Source of the DNA: Lepidodermella squamata
Lineage: Eukaryota > Gastrotricha
Assembly (NCBI GenBank): GCA_047495785.1
Contig: JBLDXI010000019.1
Location: 1,426,001-1,490,000, forward strand
Direction of reading: 5' to 3'
Length of the DNA stretch: 64,000 bases
Part shown: in pieces, positions 15,201 through 29,555 of the stretch
Position numbering within the stretch: position 1 is the first letter of the stretch
How the letters are laid out: each line of letters starts with the position of its first letter
Program-made: the position numbers and the translations under genes
The notes under the pieces: model-generated
Seen by the model: the letters and a program-made list of their open reading frames with translations, nothing else
Database searches by the model: none
What the model was told of the DNA's origin: nothing

Positions 15201-17104
15201 GAATTGTAAAATCTAAATGAAAAATCAGCAAGGTATGATATAAAGAATCGATGAATGGCGGATCATGTAAGAGTTACACCAAGAGCAATCCATAAGTATA
15301 GATGAATTATATCATTTTTGTTTACAATTCGAGAGTCGATTCAATCACGATTCAAAACTAGACAAGAACAAGGTCAACATATTATTGATTGTCAATGATG
15401 AATCATCAAATTCAATAATTTCGAATCCACAATAACCCTTATGTCACCGTGTTCCGAAAAGAACGAATCGCTTTATAACCCGATTAAGGGGTACAAGAAT
15501 TCCAACATAGCGCTGATATTCAGCAACTCAGCTTATTATATATCCACTACGTCATTTACATCATTTACAATGAGCACATATGTCAGATCTTGAATGGAAC
15601 TTGAGGAAATCGTACTCTTCAAATAACTATAATGTGTTTGAGAGCAAGCATGGTAGCCATTCGGCTGAGAGTCCCAGCTATTAAATCGATCGATTCGTAT
15701 CATTACATTAAAATTCTCGATTGGCTTATTGACACTTAAATCTTTACTAAGCGAACAAGGTGGTCAGTAGAGGAATGGTCAATGGTCCCCTAACGAGTGA
15801 CTTGGCGGCATGTGCTCTCAATTTTGTTAGCGGAGCTACGGACAAAGTTTTGCCCAAATTTGTAGCTAAGCGCATATGGCACGAGCTGAAGTATTCGATA
15901 GCCATCTATAACTAAAACTGCAGAGCCCAGGAGGATTCTCGTCAAGTCCACGGCCATGGCTTATTTCTATCATCTTATCATCCTTAAGAGCTGCATTTTC
16001 TTGCGTTTAATAGCTCTCAACCCCCATGTAAAATAAAGTTATTATTTCAAGATCTAGCAACTTAAGCTTACCAGTTCCAATTATCACTTGATTCCACGGA
16101 GATGAAGTATTACTTCTATTACATTGCATTCCTCGGAAGTCTTCATAACGCATTGCCGAAAATCATTAACCTGATTAAGACTCAGGTCAGATGTAAGATC
16201 GACATTGAATTACGCTTCATCATCGTCATCAAGTGTTTTAAGTTGTCATCGCTTTCTGTAACTTGATTGTTTCAAGTCCATCATTCGTCGTTTAAGTTTG
16301 CATTCAAGTTAATAATTGGTAAATCCATCAAATCACGCTTCAATAAAAATATGGCTTTAGCCTTCCTTGTCATCAAAGATTCAAGTCTTTAGAATTGGCT
16401 GGTGGGTAGCATGGTAGCCTGCATAACTGGCTTGATGTCGCTTAGCCAAATGCACTGTTTGCAGTACACAGATGAAAAAAGGCTTCGAAAATAACAACAG
16501 AAACAAAGAAACTTCCACCATTTAAAAACAAATCGCCAAACACAAATGTTAAATTCTTGTAAAATAAGTTAATAAAATATTTTAAGTAATATCAAATATT
16601 TTTAAATTGTGCGTTTCCATGGGAATTAGAGACGCTTTCTCGGCGCTTCTTTCGAAATGCGACGCCCCGTCATCAAAGGCGGCAAAACCCTCATGGAGGG
16701 TATAAACACCGAAATCATCATCTTTCTGTTGCGGCACAATCGTCCTTCACCTATCGTGTCCAGTGAACTTACCGTATTAATCGTCCTAAAGCTCCGCTTT
16801 CTATTTTTACCATCATTTCTCATTCTCATTTTAATGAAAGAAATCAATAAATACCTAAATAGCAGACAGTAACGCCCTCAAAATTGTATACTCAAGACTC
16901 ATGCACCCTCAAAATCAGGGATTTTTACGCGGAATTCGCTCGTATGCCGTCAGGATGTAGCAACATGTATGTTTCACGATTTGCATATCAATAATCTTGG
17001 ATCATCATTCTGGATATTGATGCGACTCCCTTTTAATTTAAGACATACAATAGGCACCACAATGACTTCACCCATTTAATGGCTTTGGTAGTGTTATAAA
17101 TACG
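15201..17104. other. Intergenic region between divergent genes
   Basis: This 1.9 kb spacer separates the minus-strand zinc-finger gene from the plus-strand small gene at 17105. It is AT-rich with no recognisable coding region. Overlapping short frames on both strands at 16626-16872 have no motif and no splice context, so I do not call a gene. Promoters for both flanking genes should lie here. Confidence 0.5.
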
Positions 17105-17892
17105 ATGAGTGAAGTTGCCGATGGCGACATTCCAGATTTGGAAGACTGTTCACATTTGATCAAGCAATGTTATAAACAGAAGGAAGTCATCGGCACGGAA
17201 GGTGAAGTGCCAGTGTAAGAGTTTGTAATTGCATGGTAAGGTTGCTGCAATCGAACATATATCCCTTTACAGCTCAGTTTTGGAGAGTAAACCTAATGAA
17301 AATCCGGCGACTTCTTCCACCGATGTTTTGCCGACGGTTTCCTCAGACTCCAAAGCTCAAACAGGACTCTCTACTGGTGCAGGATTCGGTGGTCTACGAA
17401 AGGGGTTTTTACTAGGATCTTCTGCGAAACAGAACATGAGCAATCAGAGTAAAGATAGCGCAATGCCGTTTATAAAGAAGACACCAGTCAACGAAACAAA
17501 CAGACTGGTAATTCAGGAAGTGCAGCAGACGTTAATTGACAAGAAATGTAAGTCGTAACTTTTAATAACAGTGGAGCATATTTTGAATTCTCTCTATCCG
17601 CAGCGGAATGGTTGACTGATGACTTGTTGAAAACGATTCAAGGTAGTGACGACGAGTTCATGGGAATGCTTTCTAATCCTGAATTTGCGAGTGTACTGTC
17701 AGAATTTCAAACTGACCCTCAAAAGGCTACCCTTAAATACCAAAGCAACAAAAAGATAATGAATTTCTTCACCAAGTTTGCTCAAATAATGGGTTGGTTT
17801 TGATTTATCTTAGTATTAACAAATTGAAGTATTGAATATAACCTTTTCTTTCAGGAGAACATTTCATGAAACTTGGTGCAAAAAGTAAATGA
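17105..17892 (+). CDS. Small protein of unknown role with a C-terminal STI1/DP-like region
   Basis: Exons 17105-17214, 17273-17547, 17604-17792 and 17855-17892 join to 203 residues with consistent phases. I do not recognise the family by name. Residues about 1-35 are acidic (DGDIPDLEDC). The middle is serine/threonine-rich with a GGLRKGFLLG motif, and the C-terminal third (about 135-195) is helical. That helical part resembles the STI1/DP fold of Hsp70/Hsp90 co-chaperones: MLSNPEFASVLSEFQTDPQ followed by the IMNFFTKFAQIMGEHF helix. AATAAA at 17963-17968 fits its polyadenylation. I first considered PEX19 and dropped it for lack of the CaaX end and PEX3-binding helix. A co-chaperone-like role is inference only. 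Confidence 0.7.
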
Positions 17893-18077
17893 ACAGACCT
17901 CAAGTTGCTTGTGATTATGTGATGCTTCTGGTTATGACCAAATCCGAGAATGTTTTCAAAACAATAAAACGAAAAAATTGAAGAACTATTTTATTTTCTT
18001 TCTATCAAAAAAATCACGTGAAAAATCCAACGAATATGAGTTACAACGGGCAAAATCAGCTAGCTATTCAGTGAACG

Positions 18078-18957
18078 TTATCTCTTTTCCATTTTAGTTT
18101 TCGGGGGCTTATAACCTGCAACTTTCGGTTTTTTGTTGAAGCTTTGCCACGACTGCACCCGAGAATCGCGCGATTCGTCGTAATTTTTCTTGAATTCTGC
18201 TTCCAACTCGGCCTTCTCTTTGGCCAATTCTTCTTCTTCGAGTTTGCGCTTTTTATCCGCGGCTTCGCGCATTTCATGCTGCTGGCGCAATCGTTCCAAA
18301 TCTGCGAATAATTTGCATATCTGAGCAGCAACTGCCTTCTTGTAATCTTCTGGATCATCCTCAGGAATTTTGTCGAGACCTTTCTTTTTGTAATCTTTGC
18401 GTTTCTTCTCAAGAGATTCATCAACTTTTCGAGTTGCTTCTTCAACGATGTCCCGACACCGTTTGTAGCCCTCTTCATTTTGTAGAATTTTCCACGATTT
18501 ACTTACAGCGTCGAATGCTTTTTGTGCTCGCTCCTTATCATCAGGATTTTTATCAGGATGGACTAGAATAGAAAGACGCCGAAATTTCTGCTTTATGTCG
18601 TTGATTGTAGAGTCAGGATCAATTTGCAACACATCGAACGGGTTTAAATTTGAGTATGTGGAACCTGGGAAATAGCAAGGTAAACAAATTACCACAGTTG
18701 AGAAAAATGTGAGTACCTGGACGATTGAGACGATCGATTTGCTGCTTTGAGGTCAATACTGAGTCGCGTTTTTCGATTGATTTAATCTAGATAAATAAAT
18801 GTAAGGCTGGGTGCACTATAAAAATTAGTTTAGCTACCTCGGCGTAAAATGATGCGAATGTCTTATCGTCCATCTCCAAATCTTTCTGCCATTCGACATG
18901 CTCTTTCTTGATACCATCCTTCCCATTGACCGCCGATGACGAAGCATTAGCCGCCAT
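18078..18957 (-). CDS. DNAJC8: DNAJC8 (SPF31) spliceosome-associated J protein
   Basis: Exons 18957-18838, 18786-18717 and 18664-18078 give 258 residues, matching the roughly 250 of the family. The J domain (about 66-135) contains NPFDVLQIDPDST, the HPD Hsp70-activating triad in LVHPDKNPDDKERAQKAF, and the later helix. The C-terminal half is a charged coiled coil rich in E, K and R, ending in the conserved SRDSRVQSWQSF stretch and PPKTKMEKR end. DNAJC8 is found in spliceosomal complexes and stimulates HSPA8. The ATG at 18957 starts a short acidic and polar leader similar in length to that of orthologues. The gene ends only about 185 bp from the convergent plus-strand gene. Confidence 0.9.
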
Positions 18958-19301
18958 GGATTTCGGACAGAAAATAGTAAAAATCTAGACTTGGATAGAA
19001 TATTTGTAAATTTGCATGTCTTTCATTTTCGAATTCATAAAAATTAGCAGTCATTATACGCGGTTCGTGCAAGATACCCGAATAAAAATAGCACGATTTC
19101 GAACAAAATAACAGCGTCGAATGAATGGAGCAAAAGCAAGATAAAATCATATTTTTCACACAATTGAATGAAGAACAAAGCGCCCAATTGCTTTAATTTA
19201 ACATGCCAGTATTGATGGAATTGCAAAATAAATAATAAAGAAGACCAGATAAAGAAATATATTCATATACCGTTCGTATAGCACTCGGCTGAAAATAATT
19301 G
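18958..19301. other. Short spacer between PI3K and DNAJC8 genes
   Basis: This AT-rich 344-bp gap separates two minus-strand genes, with the PI3-kinase upstream. It is compact enough for co-transcription, but the sequence does not show that. No gene is seen. Confidence 0.45.
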
Positions 19302-22300
19302 CTAGACAGAATCATCTCTTGTTAGTTTGAAATATTGCGAATCCACAATAGGCCACGCAGTTGCCCATGAAATCATCTTAGTCAAAGCAATACGACTTGA
19401 ACCGACAAATTTGATGATTTGAGAATTTGACACCGTAGAATTCAATGAAATCAGGCCAGGATTAGTGGGATGCACCTTCACTTTAGCAACAAGCGATAGC
19501 TCAGCGGGCCAAATGTCGGTTTTAGGCAAATTCCACATAAAAAGCTTGTTGAAAAGGGGCTGCGAGCCAGGCGGCGAAAGATCAGTCCGAAATTTGACGG
19601 AGTTAGAATTCAGTTCATCGATAGCAAATTTGCTGCCGGGCGTGCAGTCCCTAACGAACAATGTTACCCTAGCACGGCCTGTGACATTATTTTCGTCGTA
19701 GAATAAATTAACACCACGGTGGACAAGAACTTCCAGCACGGGAGATTCCGGATTCCGCACGCTAACTGTCATCCATAACTGACCACCCTGAGGTAGATTG
19801 GTAGCATTCACTGAACGAACAAAGCCAGAAGCTGAGCGTAAATCCATTGGGCGAACTTTGAAGAATTTTGAAATCGAAGCAGATCGCCGAACCTCCAAAG
19901 ATAAACTGAACAAGGTTTGAAGGAAAGTGTTGATCTCCAATTGCCGTTTCCTTGCATTATCGCGATTTTCAGTGCTACTGCGTGTTTTGAACGCAGCAAT
20001 TTGCTGTGAGAGAACCGGGAATTCCGCAATCAAACTTTCTCGTAAATCGTTAATCTCAGAAAATCGGCGGAATATTAACAATGGACCACCGCCAGCCGTT
20101 AGAGTCAAATTTGTCACTTGCTCAGGATATACTGAAATACATTAAAACGTGTTTAAAGAATGCTCTGCAATTTTTTGAAAGTCGCGAGTTCTCACCTGCG
20201 ATTTGGAACATGTAGTGCTTGACCGGGTAGCGAACTTTGTGAAATTCAGTGACCTCGGCGAAGACCAGTGATTCAACGGGGACATTCAGGGCATCGAACG
20301 CAGCCGGGCCCTTGCCTTGTTGCGAAATAGTCGGAAGCACAGGTGGTTGCTTTTCAAACGACTGAGCAATCGAGTGGATAAAGAAGTTAAATTGGGGCGC
20401 CACTGATTTCAGCGATTTGTTGATCATTCGCTCAAACGCAGCACTGGCCTCAGCATCGGATAAATTGAGCATAAGGCAGTCTTTGAGATATTGGACGTTT
20501 TGATAAGGAAATCGCAGTGATTTTACAGCAGCTAGTAGCATTGATTCACCTCGCCGTCGCACTAAATTGAAAGCTAAACAGCACGTGTCGACGAACTGCC
20601 GATAGCCGGCTTGCGCGAAATCCTGACCGAATTCTTGCCCGCCGGCTATTAGCATCGCCATCGCGTCTGTGAAAACAAACGGCACACGATCTCGTTTGAC
20701 TCCAGCGATTTTCTCAGCATCGCCAAACAAACGACCGAAATCGATGTGAAACAAGTGACCGGTTGTTCGATTTAGCAAAATGTTGTCGTTATGACGATCG
20801 CCGACTCCGATCAAATAAGAAGCTACGCACCAAGCGGCACAAGTTCGGGTAAAAGTGTCGATAACAGCCGGGTCCAGTTGCTTATCGACGCCATGTTTTG
20901 AAAACCAGTCAATCAACGCGGTTTTTGACATCCCGCCACCTTGAGCGACTCGCAACTGGTCAACGTCGGGTACAAATTCAATAATGCCCTGCCGAAAATC
21001 GGTAGGCAGCACTCGGTAGGTCACAACTCTAAAAACGTTTAACGTATATGGGTAATTTCAAGTAAATAACCTCGCTGACCTTAAATCCAACTGACAGGAC
21101 ATCCAAATATAATCCATCAGCCTGACAAGCTGTAGAGCAACCATATCGTTTCGAAGATCGTCGCCAACTTTCACGATACACATCAAGGGATCAGTTGTAT
21201 GACCAGCGTCTTCACTTGGGGTAAATTTGAGACGCAGAGGTGCAGCGCGAGATGACAGGACAGCGCATTCCTGAGCGTCCAGACCAGAGAGCCGACTATC
21301 AGCCCCGCCAACGCATGGGAAGGTAAAAACACTGGGTAAATCAGCCTGATGATTGACAATGTAACTCTTCAATTCGCGTTGCAAATCGACGTGTTTTGAG
21401 CTATTCTTAGCATTGTAAATCTTCTCAGCCATCGTCATTACGTGCATCACTGCGAAGTGCTGATTCGTAATCTCTTCAACAAAAGCTGTTCCAGTCATTT
21501 TCGAGCGCAGAAGTAGCGACAAGGCGCTGTAAAACGACCGACAGCAAACAAAATCGCAGTTATTCGCTTCGTAAGCGAGAAGCCAGTACAAGGTGACCGA
21601 TAGTTCATGGTTTTCTGAGCATCGTTTAATCAACGCTTGGGCTAACAACCAGCCGTGTTTGCGAAGCGCCTGGACAAACTGCGGCATGCACATGTCAATC
21701 ACAGAATCAGGGCAAATTTTTCTCGATAAAATGGCAGCTAAAATCTCGGTAACAATCGGGCTGGTTAAACCGGGTAGCAACAGCCGTAATATTGATAAAG
21801 GATCACCTGGCAATACTGGCCATTCGGTTATAAATGTCACGAGCTCGTTGAAAACGTGCGGCGAATTCGAAGGCGCAGACCACAACACAATTGGCAAAGC
21901 TTTCGGCTCGTTCTTCAGAAAATCTCGGTGACTCCAAAAGAAAGACTTATCATCATCGCCCAAACTGCTCAAATCTGAGAAAATGAGCCGAAACAAACGC
22001 TCTTCGACGCTAGGCAGCATTGTTGTCGAATTAGAAATTCCGCTATATGGATTTATCACGAAATTAGTCTTCACGTAAAGTGAGTGATCTGCTTGAAAAT
22101 TGGCAATCAGCAAGAGGCAAGTAGAATCATTCGTATTTATGCACGAACATAATGTACGGTCAACTTGGGCATTAAACATCTCTCCCGGCCAAAGAGGAAT
22201 CACTTGAAGACCAGACTTCAAACATCCGTCTTGATCGAAAAGCGGAATGTTAGCCCAACCGATCATTGATCGTCTCGAAGCCTGAGCTCCAGGAATAGGC

Positions 22301-23796
22301 GTGTGGCGATCAGATGTTGACGCAGTTCTTCCATGAGAGTCCACGAGAGGAATAACAGTGTAAATTCGGATAGCCAAGCGAGCCCTTGGCGATAGATTGT
22401 CCAAATAAGTCAGTGGTAGTATGTAATCGTCTTCATTTGATAGAAAAGTCAGCGTGTTGGGTTGGGAGCACATTAGCTTGTGCTCGAATGTGTAACAGAC
22501 GGAACCCAGATCCGAAATAAGATTTCCATCCAGATCGCAAATGCTAGATTCAACAACAGTTGGAGGTATTTGAACTTGATCTTCACAATAAACGCGATGC
22601 AGTGAAGACAAGCTCAGTGAAAATCGGCCTCTTGCGCCTCTTTCCACATCGCAATTACGCTCGCTGAACGATGCATTGCCAGATAGATTAAGGCGAAGTT
22701 TGAATGGCACATTGAACGCTTCGGAATAAGCATTGACGAATTCTACCACTGATTTGGCACTTCGATGGCACAGCTGGACGATATTTTGGGTAGGAAGAAC
22801 GGACGAAGCCAACTTTTCAAACTGCGCTATCAAACGTCGAAACAAGGGCGTGTGTTGCAAATTCATCGATGCTTCGACTTCTCTAAACGCGGCAGCCGTG
22901 TTTTGATAAATTATTCTAGGTACAACATTTGACGCTTGGATGCGTAGAGGATTTGAGACCAGCTTTAGCTGTTCATCCAATTGCTTCAAGGCCCGTTCTA
23001 GCATCTTTTGGCATGTAAGGTCTTTCTTGCGGTGAAATTCGAAAACCTGCCCAGGACGAGGTAGTTTTCCAATAGCTAACACGAGTTGGACCGGCTGCAG
23101 AGAAAAGCGAAGAGCATCAGCAAAAACACGGTATTCTCCCAGCTTTCCGTTGCCTGATAAGCATTCGTTCGTCCTGGCGCAGTGAAGCTCAAACGCTGCT
23201 TTAGTTGACAATATTCCAGAGTTATACGTTTCATCGATTGTTCCCAATACTTTACACACCATGTCCGATACTGTCGACTGAATGCACTCAGTAAATTCTA
23301 TAGTAGGCTGATCGGGTAAACAAAGCACCTTGACGTTGACTTTGAGGAAGAATATGCCATCTACGGGAACATCGGCAAATGCTAATGAACGATTGCTTGA
23401 GCGCTGTATATCAGAATCCGAATCCAGGCAGTCTTCTGAGTTTTTAAGCGGCGAATTTCTGATTACGTTAAAAAAGCACGCATCGGTTGAATTGATCAAA
23501 TATTCATTTGTCGAGCTATCTAGTGGCAATGAAACAGAGGACAGCGCATCATTTGTGGCAGATGTTCCTAGTTCAGCTCGGATCATTGGCGTAGTAGGAC
23601 GCGGTTTTTGGATAGCTCCATTGCCCGTTTCACGAACAGGCACAGGCGGAGCCTGATTCCAGTCAGAGTTTGAAGTGAGTGCTTGAGTCGACGTCGATGA
23701 TGCTCCATTTTGACTTGCAGGTGTATGAAGCGGGTCGAACAGTTGCAATATGTTGGAATAGTCAGACGACTTAGAGGGAACTGTCACGTTTTCCAT
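19302..23796 (-). CDS. Class II phosphoinositide 3-kinase (PIK3C2 type)
   Basis: Three exons, 23796-21080, 21028-20196 and 20131-19302, give 1459 residues. Domain order is a disordered N-terminus with a proline motif (PPVPVRETG), a Ras-binding-like region, a C2 domain, the PIK helical domain (about 640-800) and the lipid kinase. A C-terminal PX domain (about 1185-1290) and second C2 (about 1300-1420) follow; these last two define class II. Catalytic elements are present: GVGDRHNDNILL for the catalytic loop (about residue 982) and HIDFGRLFG for the activation-loop start. Class II enzymes make PI3P and PI(3,4)P2 on endosomes and clathrin structures. A clathrin-box-like LQLFDPL lies near the N-terminus. 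The first exon is 2.7 kb with no intron. Confidence 0.92.
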
Positions 23797-24782
23797 TAAC
23801 CATTAAATCGTATTTCAGAGACAATATAACGTCGGTCCTATTACAATAGTATCATCGTGCAATGTCATAATTACTTGCAGGTTGAATAGCTTCAAGCTTG
23901 GGATAAGCGTACACGAACTTTCCACAAAGAGTGTTGGAAAGTGAAGTCTCGAATTGACGAATTGAAAAGGAGGATGATCAAAAGAATGATCAAATTCGGT
24001 AAAAGAGTATTATTATCATTTCCATGCAAAAATTGGAACTAAGAATAAATATCATACATCGCTATAAGAGAACTCTTATGCTATATTGCTATATGCTTTG
24101 CGCCAAGATTACACCTTTGCACCTTCAAACGTCAAGCGCAAGAGGTCCAAGGGGTCCAAAGACGGGACCAGGCGATGCGCCAAGAAGGTCCATCTCATTC
24201 CTTTCCCCACCCTCGGTAAAAACCACCCAACGTGCAATTAACAAATAATTTATATTAAAGATTTGTGAAAATGTCATAAATCAATGAAAAATTAGAACAT
24301 ACATAAAACTGCATATTGTGTTCTTTATTATACTTCAAAATCAAACTAAATTATGCACTTGGCGCCAAAATTTTAAGTTATGTGATGAGTCAAAAAAAGT
24401 AACGCGCGGAAAGTATAAAGAAGTAGGGCGTGCTGGAAAACGATTTTTGGCCTGATGTTTTCAACTTTAAAACGCGCTGCTCTCGCTAGAATTGGCGATT
24501 TACTAGTTGCGTCTGTATAGAAGAAGTACTTTTTACGACTTATAATCGCCAGGGCGGGAGAAGTCAGTAGCCTCAAGTCAGCTTAAAAATTCGAGATGAC
24601 GTAATGCGGAGTAGTAGTACTTACCTTACTATATTATGGCCTTGAATATTGTGTAGGTTAGATGTACCCCATACGTAATGAAAGAGACGAGAGAAGATGT
24701 TATTCCGAATGTTTTCAAATCGGCTTTATTTATTTTATTTATTTATTTATTGACCGTAGAACCTCCGTTGTTGTGACTAATT
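23797..24782. other. Divergent promoter region, PI3K / CTP synthase
   Basis: This 986-bp AT-rich spacer lies between divergent genes. No coding sequence is supported. A TTTA-repeat tract lies at about 24727-24750, just upstream of the CTP synthase ATG. Confidence 0.45.
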
Positions 24783-26800
<2,018 letters not shown>

Positions 26801-27157
26801 GGCTTCTTTGATTGTTGTTTCGAGAGTTGAGTAATCAGAATAAAAATTTGCGGTTTTTAACGGAGAAAATGCTTTCTGATCTCAAATAGACCTGAAACCC
26901 ACCCAATGATCCAACGAACAACAGGCAAAAGTAATAGGATTGGACATTCTTAGATAGCAGGGTTCAAAAGAGATACTTATGGCAATTCGTCTCTGAACTT
27001 GATTTTTTAGATTCAGCATTTGAAATTATTTTTAAGACTAATTAGACCAAAAAAATATTTCCGACTTCGAATTACGGGGTTTTACCATATTACTTTGGGA
27101 CACTGGGGAATTTTCGTATTTTCTTTCTCGTTATTCTTAATTTTTTGCCGTTTACAG

Positions 27158-27435
27158 TAACAAATGCCGCTCAGTTGCAACCATTCTGGGCGTTATACTC
27201 CGGCATCGCCAGTCCATTGACATCCGCGGCGCGTTCGGCTTGCGCCTCGCCAGCAACTGTACCGCACGGAACGCCGAACTGCGACTGCCACGTTCGCAAA
27301 GTCAACACGTCTCCCACCCACAACACGCCGTCTTTACTGGCGACCTTCTGCAATAACCAAAACTCGATGCAACAGCAACGCATCGCCAGCAGTGGCTCGT
27401 TGATTTCAAGTCAAAGCGAGCCGGACGATAGCTAG
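27158..27435 (+). CDS. CTPS: Probable alternative last exon of CTP synthase (long C-terminus)
   Basis: An acceptor TTTACAG ends at 27157 and opens a GC-rich coding-like frame to a stop at 27435. A donor GTAAAT at 26793, overlapping the end of the short isoform, leaves one base (C). Joined to the two bases at the acceptor this keeps the frame, giving a 690-residue protein whose last 92 residues replace three. The added tail is rich in Ser, Thr, Pro, Ala and Asn, with no known domain, and ends SSGSLISSQSEPDDS. It resembles the phosphorylated, disordered C-termini of animal CTP synthases in character only. AATAAA at 27772-27777 would fit its 3' end. It could instead be a separate short gene without a visible ATG exon. 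Confidence 0.55.
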
Positions 27436-27832
27436 ACTTTTAAGACTTATTATCAGCCTAACGATCTTTGACTCTTTCTTGTTCTTGTTGTTGTTTTCAT
27501 CTCCTCGATTCACCCTCGACCGGTGACTGAAATCATTCGAGCTTGTTGATAATTGAATCCAACCTAATTTACCGCTAGTTTCTTTTCTTTGGTTGCTCCT
27601 AGCTTTTCAGGCTCTTTTTATCGTAAAAATCTCGAACAAGCAACGGATTAACTGAAAAGTCTTCCTCTACAACGTCAAAACACGTGCTCTCGTCAGCTTG
27701 CTTGTTGGATTTTTTCAAAAATAAGACTCAGCTTTGAACAATGTGCGTTCTTTCTCCCGGGTACTGAATTTAATAAAAGCCGGACTGTGCTGGAAAATGG
27801 TTGCGTTTTTTATTGAAAGACTACAAATGCAA

Positions 27833-28131
27833 TACAGCGTGTCCCATAAGCATCGCAAACATGGAAAATATACGAAAAAAGGTTGGAAAGTCTAAGAACA
27901 GGAAAGTTCAAAAAGACACGAGAATGGCAATCAATTATGTCGCTTGTCATTGGGATTGAAAAAATACCGAAAATTACTGAATCAGACCCCAAATTTTCAA
28001 TGTTTTTCGGTAAAATCGCAAATAAAAGATAGAAGGTTTTCCCGGCAGGTTTTAGTTCAAAAAATATTGAAATTTCCAGCAAAAATTTGGAGAAATAGGA
28101 AATGGTTGCGGAATTTATGGGACACGCTGTA
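27833..28131. mobile_element. Tc1/mariner-like MITE with TA duplication
   Basis: The element proper is 27835-28129 (295 bp). Its ends are inverted repeats: CAGCGTGTCCCATAA at the left, the exact reverse complement at the right, with similarity to about 28 bp (23 of 28 match). It is flanked on both sides by TA, the target duplicated by Tc1/mariner transposases. No transposase frame is present, so it is non-autonomous. It lies 12 bp downstream of the fucosyltransferase stop codon, within that gene's likely 3' UTR. Confidence 0.85.
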
Positions 28132-28142
28132 TATTGGGATCA

Positions 28143-29555
28143 TTAGAGGTAAGGACTTTGCTGAAACATTTTAGGCGGATGGCATTTCCCGAGTTTGTCC
28201 TGAATTCTTTCGACAGTTTGCACAGCCGGATTTTTACCGTCGCTTCGCCACAGTTTTTCGCATAGATTCCGCCAACCCTGCCGTTTCGCATAATCGTACA
28301 CGTAGTTGTCATTCTTCGCATCGATTTCATAGCCGTGTTCGTAGGCGGGGTTCAACTCGCGCTGCCATTGGTAGAATCTAGTCAAATTCTCAGCCGCTTC
28401 AGGTCGAGAAAGCTCGCTCATAACCTTAGCTAAATCATCGATCATCCGAGGCATGTCGGCACTGAAATAAACCCCAGCGTCGATGTAGCTGCCTTCAGGA
28501 AAAAATCGGCTATAATTAGCCCGGCCGTACAGAATTGGAATCGTGCCAGCAATGAAATTAGCGTAATAAGCATGAAACGCCTTTTCGGTTATGTAGTCGT
28601 CGCAAAGCGAATTTTCCAGCGCGAGGTAAAATCGGTAATTCGAAAAGAAATCCCGCTCGCCATTATCGCCCTTTTTCCACAAATCATCCGGAGGCCCATT
28701 CGTATCACCGCATCTGCCCCAAATATCGACAGATATATTTGCCAGCTTGAGATTGGCAATAATTGACTCTCTAAACGATTGGGACCTGTGAAAAAAGCGA
28801 AATACAACAACATTTCATTTCGCGGGCTATTTATACCAGCAGTTACTTGCGAGCCAGACGCAGCTTTTCGGCCTTTTCGGGAATGAATCAACGAACGATT
28901 TGATCTTCAAACTAGTCGCTAACACACTAGCCTCATTGATTTTTTCCGTCTTCCTAAGATAGCCATAGGGAGCGTAAACGTCAGCCGTTTTGATGTAGCT
29001 CATAGTCCAGTTGAAACCAATATTGTTAACAAGTTGCCATTCGGGGTCAAAATTAAAACCGCTGTGATTTGGCGATTCAATCAAGTAGAAAATCCAATAT
29101 TGACGGGGTGTTCGTAGCTGCGGATTCGGCAAATCCTCCAACTTGATGTCTCGACCATGAAAAATGACCGCGTCTGAATCGCGTAGGCTCTTTCGATTTG
29201 TCGTGAAAAAGCATCGCCGATCGTTACCGATATCAACCCAGGGGCCGTGGTTCCTTTCGAAATGATCTGTCCATCGAGGATTGCTGAAGAAGTTTGTCCA
29301 GAGCAGAATTGTTTTTGGCAACTTTTGCGAATTTTGCGGCTGGTTTTGGGACAATTTTTCAGCGATTAGAACCGGCGCACTCGCGTCTAACGGGCTAATA
29401 TCGTAGTGATAAGCGATGATGTGGAAAGTTACTAAGGTGGTAATAATTAGCGCGAAAAAAGTTTTGACGAGAAACTTCCGCCGCTGGTTATCGACAGCGT
29501 CCTCTTTGTGATTGCGGTAGACAGTGATAGGTTTCAACGGTATCTGATGATTCAT
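28143..29555 (-). CDS. Alpha-1,3-fucosyltransferase A (GT10 family)
   Basis: Exons 29555-28837 and 28785-28143 give 453 residues. It is a type II Golgi membrane protein: a short basic cytosolic tail, a transmembrane segment at about 27-50, a stem, then the GT10 catalytic domain. Recognisable GT10 parts are WTNFFSNPRWTD, the VIFHGRD strand, the SNCWSQSFRE region and the GDP-fucose-binding motif (FYLALENSLCDDYITEKAF with GTIPILYG). The enzyme moves fucose from GDP-fucose to N-acetylglucosamine on N-glycans or Lewis-type glycans. The donor GTATAA was chosen over an earlier GTAACT because only it restores the conserved frame. A paralogue lies 1.9 kb upstream on the same strand. Confidence 0.9.

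Noticed and set aside
16626-16872. Overlapping short frames on both strands
   Set aside because: No motif, no splice or start context, and similar quality on both strands, so chance.
17105-17892. PEX19 identity for the small four-exon gene
   Set aside because: Lacks the CaaX terminus and recognisable PEX3-binding helix; only a generic STI1/DP-like C-terminus is visible.
28837-28850. Earlier donor GTAACT for fucosyltransferase A exon 1
   Set aside because: It puts exon 2 in the wrong frame; GTATAA at 28836 restores the conserved GT10 sequence.
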